64,000 nt of DNA, from assembly GCA_021325365.1 (NCBI GenBank), contig JAJPHF010000173.1, forward strand, positions 1-64,000, written 5' to 3'. Made by a program: the position numbers and the translations under genes. This DNA is from Pseudomonadota bacterium. GTDB taxonomy: Bacteria > Chloroflexota > UBA6077 > JAJPHF01. The first letter of the stretch is position 1. The number at the start of each line of letters is the position of its first letter. Below, piece by piece: positions 59,475 to 64,000 of the stretch. The notes beneath the pieces were generated by a model, which saw only the letters and a list, made by a program, of their open reading frames with translations, made no database searches and had not been told where the DNA came from.

Positions 59475-60272
59475 TCACGCGCCGATGAACCGCGGCGGGC
59501 GCTTCTCTCGAAAAGCCCGCGGGCCTTCGGCCCGGTCGTGCGTCGTGCGAAGCACGCCCGCCAGCGCCGCCTCCAGGTGCAGCCCGTCCATCAGGCTCAG
59601 GCCCGCCCCCTCCTGAATCGCTCGACGCGCGTAGCGCAGCGCCAGCGGCGCGTGCGCCGCCAGCCGCTCCCCCATCGCCTGCAGGGCGTCGGCCAGCTCG
59701 GCTGCGGCCACCACACGCGTCACCAGCCCCCACTCCAGCGCCGTCGCCGCGTCCACCCGCTCCGCGGTCAACACCAGGTGCAGGGCGCGCGCCTCCCCGA
59801 TCAGTCGGGGCAGCCGCTGCGTGCCGCCGCTCGCCGGAATCATGCCCAGGGCCACCTCGGGCAGCCCCAGCCGCGCGTCCTCGGCCGCGATCCGCAAGTC
59901 GCACGTCAGCGCCACCTCCAACCCGCGCCCGATGACGTAGCCGTGCAGCGCCGCGATGGTGGGCTGCGGCTGCCCCGCGAGCAGCGCCTGGAAGTCGCCC
60001 CGTCGCTTGCCCTCGATGCTGCTGACCGCGCTTTGCGGCTCCTCCTCCTCGCGCAGGTCCTGGCCCGCGCAGAACGCCCGTCCCGCGCCCGCGAGCACCA
60101 CGGCACGCACCGTGTCGCTGTTCTCGCCGCACCACGTGAGCAGCGCGGCCAGCGCGTCGCGCATCTCCCGGTTCAGGGCGTTCAGGCTCTCGGGCCGGTT
60201 CAGCGTGATCGTGGCGACGGCGTTCCGCACCTCGCAGCGTACAAGCCCCGAGGTAGCCGGCGGTGTGCTCAC
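59475..60272 (-). CDS. Enoyl-CoA hydratase/isomerase
   Basis: 265 residues from GTG 60272, one nucleotide after the upstream gene's stop. Crotonase-fold motifs: ATITLNRPESLNALNREMRD, oxyanion-hole AGAGRAFCAGQDLREEEEP, and GLPEVALGMIPASGGTQRLP. Acts on enoyl-CoA (hydration or isomerisation). Ends in EGPRAFREKRPPRFIGA, the conserved C-terminal signature. In an operon with a binding protein, suggesting CoA-thioester breakdown of a transported acid; inference. Confidence 0.95.
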   Translation of the reverse strand: MSTPPATSGLVRCEVRNAVATITLNRPESLNALNREMRDALAALLTWCGENSDTVRAVVLAGAGRAFCAGQDLREEEEPQSAVSSIEGKRRGDFQALLAGQPQPTIAALHGYVIGRGLEVALTCDLRIAAEDARLGLPEVALGMIPASGGTQRLPRLIGEARALHLVLTAERVDAATALEWGLVTRVVAAAELADALQAMGERLAAHAPLALRYARRAIQEGAGLSLMDGLHLEAALAGVLRTTHDRAEGPRAFREKRPPRFIGA

Positions 60273-60273
60273 G

Positions 60274-61374
60274 TTAGCGGCCTCCCGTCCCCAGCGTGCG
60301 CTGCGCCTCGTCGATGTAGCTGAGGTCCACGAACTCCCCCGGCTGCGGCGGCGAGTTGGTACCGAACGTTCCCTGCTCGGCCAGGATGTCGATCACCTTG
60401 GCGAGTCCATTCGTCGTCGGGCGGCCGTCGCGCGGCCACACCCGCTTGCCCGTGTAAGTGTCCCAGCCAACAGCGGCGTAGCGCGGCTCCAGGCTCAGCA
60501 GGCGCGCGGCGATCGGCACGAACTCGTCCCGCTGCGTGTACACCCAGTCCAGCGTACGCAGCAGCCCGCGCAGGTACCGGACTAGCACCGCGCGATTCTG
60601 GCTGCCCCACTCGGCCCGCACGGAGATCGGCGAATTTTGATACTCCTTGATGTAGTCGGCCGCATCGCCTAGGTTGGCGTAGCCCTCTTCGAGCACGCGC
60701 GTGCTGTCCGGTACCGGCAGGGTGGTGGCGCTGATGACGCCCGCCCGCAGCGCCGTCACGCGCTCCGACGCGCCGCCCGTCACCAGCGCCTGGTAGTCGC
60801 GGTTCAGCTCCAGCCCGTTCGCTCGCATGATCTCGAACAACACCGTGCTGCTCCCCGACGTGAGGTCCACTACCCCAATCGTCCCGCCGCGCAGGTCGCC
60901 AAGCGCGTGGAACTGCGGCTGCGCGACGATGTTGTAGGTAATGGCGTTGAGCACGGCCGCTACGATTGGCAAGCGAAGCCCCTGGTCGCGCGCCCGGATC
61001 ACGTCCTCGGCCGTCCCCAGCATGATTTGCGCGTCACCCGACACCAGCGCCGCCAGGCGCGTGTCGCCGCGCGGGGCCGCCGTGAACTCGACGTCGAGCC
61101 CTTCCTGTGTGAAGAAGCCCTTCTCCGCGCCAGCCCGCGGCACCACGAGCCCCACCGTCTGCCCGGGCTCCACCTCGGACAGCTTTACAGGCGCGGGCAC
61201 GGCCGTCGGCGCGGCCGACGCCGCGGGCACGCTCGTCGTCCCGCTCGCGCCAGCGGGAGCCGTGGCCCCGGCGCGCCCCGCCTGCGGAGGGCCAGCCGCC
61301 GGGACCGCGCAGGCGGCCAGCCCAGCCATGAGCGCGAGCAGCGCAGCGCGCGCGTCGCGGAATCCGATTCGCAT
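60274..61374 (-). CDS. NMT1/SsuA-type solute-binding lipoprotein (orphan)
   Basis: 366 residues from ATG 61374; upstream open frame is Arg/Ala-rich. Lipobox LLALMAGLAAC, then a Pro/Ala linker. Binding domain: VGLVVPRAGAEKGFFTQEGL, FTAAPRGDTRLAALVSGDAQ, GTIGVVDLTSGSSTVLFEIM, RAEWGSQNRAVLVRYLRGLL. No transporter partner genes near. It is translationally close to the enoyl-CoA hydratase gene, suggesting a role in capturing a substrate for that pathway. Confidence 0.9.
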   Translation of the reverse strand: MRIGFRDARAALLALMAGLAACAVPAAGPPQAGRAGATAPAGASGTTSVPAASAAPTAVPAPVKLSEVEPGQTVGLVVPRAGAEKGFFTQEGLDVEFTAAPRGDTRLAALVSGDAQIMLGTAEDVIRARDQGLRLPIVAAVLNAITYNIVAQPQFHALGDLRGGTIGVVDLTSGSSTVLFEIMRANGLELNRDYQALVTGGASERVTALRAGVISATTLPVPDSTRVLEEGYANLGDAADYIKEYQNSPISVRAEWGSQNRAVLVRYLRGLLRTLDWVYTQRDEFVPIAARLLSLEPRYAAVGWDTYTGKRVWPRDGRPTTNGLAKVIDILAEQGTFGTNSPPQPGEFVDLSYIDEAQRTLGTGGR

Positions 61375-61915
61375 TGCACCACCCCAGGCGCGAAAGCCAC
61401 GCGCCACCCGCCGGCTCCTCGGGCGCCGATGCTCCCGGCACGCTCCCGCTCGGCGGGCACCCCCGGCCGGCGCTCTACTATAGTCGCGCGACGGCACCCG
61501 CACCAGCCGGGCGCCTGCCGCCTCCGCCGGCCGTTCCCTGCGGGCCGGTCCCCGCCGTGCCCGCGCCCCGCCTTCGCGGCCCGCCGCGCCGCCGCCGCCA
61601 GCGCTTACCGTTAGACCGAAAGGCGATGGCGGTCTTATCATCCCGCTGGTTTAGTCCGATTGTCGTACTATGGCGAGGTGCAGGTTCGTCGTTACGATGA
61701 GCGCCATTCGTCACGGCGGCGGATGTGGCAAATGACGCCGCGTGGTCTGATGGACGCAGCGAGACGCCGTGCGGCGGGCAGCCGGCGCTTCGGTCCGGGG
61801 CTCAGGGAGGAGTCGCGGCGGGGGTAGGCTGCGCTTGACTTGCCCCCGCGGGGCGTGGCGTGGAGCGCGTAGCACCCGCGACGACGGAGTCGCGGGGCGC
61901 GGCAAGGAGGCCGAC
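61375..61915. other. Intergenic region between divergent genes
   Basis: 540 bp upstream of both the binding-protein gene and a small plus-strand gene. Patches TACTATAGT at 61475-61484 and TTATCATCCC at 61635-61644 could be promoter elements. No gene, repeat or RNA was recognised. Confidence 0.4.
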
Positions 61916-62104
61916 GTGTCCTACCGGGTGTGGGTCCGATCGTGGGTCCTGCGCGACGAGGTGTTCGACGATCGCCATGATGCCGAGATGTTTCGCCTGA
62001 AGCTGGCGGCAAGCTGCCCGACGCTGCGCCCCGCCGATGTGGTCGTGGCGCCGGACCGCCCCGCCGGCGGCGAGCCGTCGGCCGCCGAACCGGCCACGGC
62101 GTAA
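61916..62104 (+). CDS. Small hypothetical protein
   Basis: 62 residues from GTG 61916, five bases after AAGGAGG. Sequence YRVWVRSWVLRDEVFDDRHD, FRLKLAASCPTLRPADVVVA, then a Pro/Ala tail. No domain was recognised. Its start is fixed by the ribosome binding site, and it is followed by a hairpin. Confidence 0.6.
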   Translation: MSYRVWVRSWVLRDEVFDDRHDAEMFRLKLAASCPTLRPADVVVAPDRPAGGEPSAAEPATA

Positions 62105-62130
62105 GCCGCGCGAACCGGCGGCCAGCTGCG

Positions 62131-62175
62131 CCCGGCGGGAGTGGGGTGCTGTGCCAACCCTCCACTCCCGCCGGG
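62131..62175. terminator. Hairpin between convergent genes
   Basis: 14-bp stem CCCGGCGGGAGTGG (62131-62144) with its complement (62162-62175), loop 17 nt. Shared by the small protein gene and the DJ-1 gene. Confidence 0.7.
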
Positions 62176-62184
62176 TAAACCATC

Positions 62185-62715
62185 TTAAGAGCGCGCGCCG
62201 GCCGGCACGCGGCTCAACACCTCCAGCGTCGCCTTGCAGAACGCGGGCAGGTCGGGCGGGAAGCGCGAGGTGATGATCTTGCCGTCCACCACGGCTGCTT
62301 CGTCCACGTAATTCGCCCCGGCGTTGCGCACGTCGGTCTTGATCTGCGGCGCGCACGTCGCCCGCCGGCCGCGCAGCACGTCCGCCTCGATCAGCATCTG
62401 CGGCCCATGGCAGATCGCGGCCACCACTTTGTCGCGCGCCACGGCGTCCTGCACGATCCGCACGAGCCCCGGCACGGTCCGCATGTGGTCGGGCGCCTTG
62501 CCCCCCGGCACAATCACCGCGTCGTAGTCGTCGATTCGCACGTCATCCGGGCCTAGGTCGGCCGTGAACGGCAGGCCGCGCCCCCCGGTGTAGGTCTTGC
62601 CCCGCTCCGGCCCAACCACCTCCACGGTGTAGCCCGCCTCCTGCAACCGGTAGTACGGGTAAGCCATCTCGCGGTCCTCGACCGCCTCGTCCGTCAGGAT
62701 GAGCACCTTCGGCAT
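62185..62715 (-). CDS. DJ-1/PfpI-family protein
   Basis: 176 residues, GGAGGATACGG upstream. Class I glutamine amidotransferase-like fold: PKVLILTDEAVEDREMAYPY, IVPGGKAPDHMRTVPGLVRI, and the nucleophile elbow AAICHGPQMLIEADVL with Cys102 and His103. Family members act as glyoxalases, deglycases or chaperone/peptidases. Substrate unknown. It is 9 nt from the shared hairpin. Confidence 0.93.
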   Translation of the reverse strand: MPKVLILTDEAVEDREMAYPYYRLQEAGYTVEVVGPERGKTYTGGRGLPFTADLGPDDVRIDDYDAVIVPGGKAPDHMRTVPGLVRIVQDAVARDKVVAAICHGPQMLIEADVLRGRRATCAPQIKTDVRNAGANYVDEAAVVDGKIITSRFPPDLPAFCKATLEVLSRVPAGARS

Positions 62716-63036
62716 CCGTATCCTCCTCCGTGTCTGCCACTACGCGCCTCTCCTCCATCTACCCTAGCGCGTGCCGCCGGCCACGACAAGCCCGCAATCC
62801 CGCCGCGGGTCCGCCCGCCGTCACGCCCGCGCCTGCCGTTTCCGCTTGTTCGCACCGCCCCACCGGCTCCGATCTCGCTGCCGCCCAATACCGAGTCCGG
62901 CGACAGAGTTCCCTGACCCCCACTCCGCCAGGGCGAGGAGCAGCACTCGCACTATTCCGCGTCGCAGGGAAAGGCCGTCCCCCTCGTCCCTCCCCCTCTC
63001 CCGCGCAGGCGGACCTCGTGGGCCGGCAGAGCGTTG
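62716..63036. other. Intergenic stretch with nothing recognised
   Basis: 320 bp of GC-rich sequence. No gene, repeat or RNA was supported. Should hold the promoter of the DJ-1 gene. Confidence 0.4.
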
Positions 63037-64000
63037 TCACTCCACGTCGGTCACGACCAGGTTGCCAAAGCGCGCCTCTGCCGGGCCATCGCGGCGCTGC
63101 CCTACCCCAAGGACTAACATGCCCTCGCGAATCCCGTCTTCCCGCGCTCGGCCGACCTCCTGGCCATTGATCAGCAGCCCGATCTCCGGCCCCCGCGCCC
63201 ATACCCCGAGGCGGTTCCGCGCGTCGCCGGGTTGGATGGCCGAGCTGGCTGTCCAGTCGATCAGGACGGTCGTGTGGTCCCCTTCCGTGTGCGCCAGGAG
63301 AAAGGCCTGCGCGTTCGGGTCCACCACGAAGGCGTAGAAGGCATTGTCCTCGACGCTGCTGTAGCGAAACCCGAGGTACACATACGCCTCATCGGTCGGC
63401 GGGACCAACCGGGCGTCGACCTCGACCCGGAAGTCGTCGAAGCGGCGAGGGTTCCAGGCCCAGGCCGTGGCGCCGGTGCCCGCGGGCTTCGTCACCGCGT
63501 ACTCGCCGTCCGCGTAGCCCCCCTCGGAGGTGAAGGTCCGCCAGGCGCCTGGCTGCCAGCCACTGTCCCGGGCGGTGAAGTCGTCGCGGAACAGGACCCG
63601 CCCGGGGGCGCCCGGAGGACTCGCCGTGGCGGCCCCGTTCTCCCCTGTCCGGTCCGGCCCTGTAATGGCGGCCAGGGCGTAGGGCGGCCCAGGAGTCGAG
63701 ACGATGAAATGGGCGAATTGCGCCTCTTGATTGTGGTCGGGGGACAAGTTGCCGGCGCCCCAAGCGACCCGCCCCCAGGGGCGGGTGGTGTCGTGGACCT
63801 CGCCCACCTGCTCTCCGTTGATGAACAAGCGCAGCCAGTCGTCCTGGACGATCACGCCGAGGCGGTTCGGCTGCGCCCCCCGGCGGATGGCGGGCGACTC
63901 GGTCAACGGCAGCAGGATCTTGGCCGTGTTCGCGTCGTCGTTCGGGGCGCGGTACACTAACAGGAAGGTGCCGCTGGCCGGCTGGACCCCGAACGCATAA
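63037..64000 (-). CDS. Secreted-type concanavalin-like repeat protein (partial, 3' end)
   Basis: The frame is open to the window edge, so the N-terminus lies beyond it. Two related domains are visible: YAFGVQPASGTFLLVYRAPN, with LGVIVQDDWLRLFINGEQVG; and YAFVVDPNAQAFLLAHTEGD, with LGVWARGPEIGLLINGQEVG. Between them VLFRDDFTARDSGWQPGAWR and EVDARLVPPTDEAYVYLGFR form the start of the second. This is the DUF1080/LamG-like jelly-roll repeat used to bind or cleave carbohydrate. No catalytic residues are assigned. Confidence 0.75.
   Translation of the reverse strand, partial: YAFGVQPASGTFLLVYRAPNDDANTAKILLPLTESPAIRRGAQPNRLGVIVQDDWLRLFINGEQVGEVHDTTRPWGRVAWGAGNLSPDHNQEAQFAHFIVSTPGPPYALAAITGPDRTGENGAATASPPGAPGRVLFRDDFTARDSGWQPGAWRTFTSEGGYADGEYAVTKPAGTGATAWAWNPRRFDDFRVEVDARLVPPTDEAYVYLGFRYSSVEDNAFYAFVVDPNAQAFLLAHTEGDHTTVLIDWTASSAIQPGDARNRLGVWARGPEIGLLINGQEVGRAREDGIREGMLVLGVGQRRDGPAEARFGNLVVTDVE

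Noticed and set aside
59361..60323. 320-codon plus-strand frame opposite the enoyl-CoA hydratase gene
   Set aside because: Antisense shadow of a conserved crotonase-family gene; composition Arg/Gln/Leu-rich.

Overview
The window is a GC-rich (roughly 70%) bacterial chromosome segment with dense, short-spaced genes, many GTG/TTG starts and strong GGAGG-type ribosome binding sites. The gene content (DUF2419 queuosine-salvage enzyme, M29-like protein, LLM oxidoreductase, CaiB/BaiF CoA-transferase, orphan NMT1-type binding proteins, IPE/PEP-CTERM-like tail, YVTN/LVIVD propellers) suggests a Chloroflexota member close to Thermomicrobia/Sphaerobacter. That placement is an inference from families, not a database result. 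No rRNA, tRNA, CRISPR array, phage or intact insertion sequence was seen.

Layout. 1-6.3 kb: a truncated ArsR-type regulator with a perfect palindromic operator, an M29-like protein, then a housekeeping run tyrS, YbgC-like thioesterase, rsmA/ksgA and ispE. 6.6-15.3 kb: a bactofilin, an iron-uptake pair (a secreted helical protein and an FTR1 permease carrying three copies of the same helical module), a secreted LVIVD/PA-domain protein, and an unusual Flp-pilin fused to an S74-type autoprocessing chaperone domain, closed by an excellent terminator. 15-24.6 kb: a VOC protein, an orphan DNA methyltransferase, a queuosine-salvage hydrolase, a hydrolase, a PRC-barrel-like protein, dodecin, a methyltransferase, an LLM oxidoreductase, a CoA-transferase and a gamma-carbonic-anhydrase-like protein.

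24.7-32.6 kb (minus strand): one apparent transport-and-hydrolysis operon: FbpC-type ATPase, two paralogous lipoprotein binding proteins, one fused two-domain permease, and two paralogous alpha/beta hydrolases. Both the receptors and the enzymes are tandem duplicates. 32.8-43.6 kb: small zinc protein, ACT-domain protein, GT4 glycosyltransferase, PEP-mutase/isocitrate-lyase-family enzyme coupled to a BNR propeller, CDP-paratose-epimerase-like enzyme, metallophosphatase, membrane protein and PAP2 phosphatase. 43.7-54 kb: a large secreted propeller protein with a C-terminal sorting-type tail, an HD phosphohydrolase, an orphan NMT1-type binding protein beside an amidohydrolase, an OmpR/histidine-kinase pair, and a TatA protein fused to a zinc ribbon.

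54-64 kb: membrane proteins (DUF4337, DUF421), a proline/threonine-rich lipoprotein, an OsmC-family gene interrupted by a UGA exactly where the family has its reactive cysteine, an M20 peptidase, intergenic repeats, a CDGSH protein, an enoyl-CoA hydratase with another orphan binding protein, a DJ-1/PfpI protein and the end of a secreted concanavalin-like repeat protein.

The two strongest discoveries are the probable selenocysteine-containing OsmC protein (UGA followed by a hairpin with a G at the first apical-loop position) and the Flp-pilin/S74 fusion, whose linker carries the Ser-x4-Lys dyad expected for self-cleavage.
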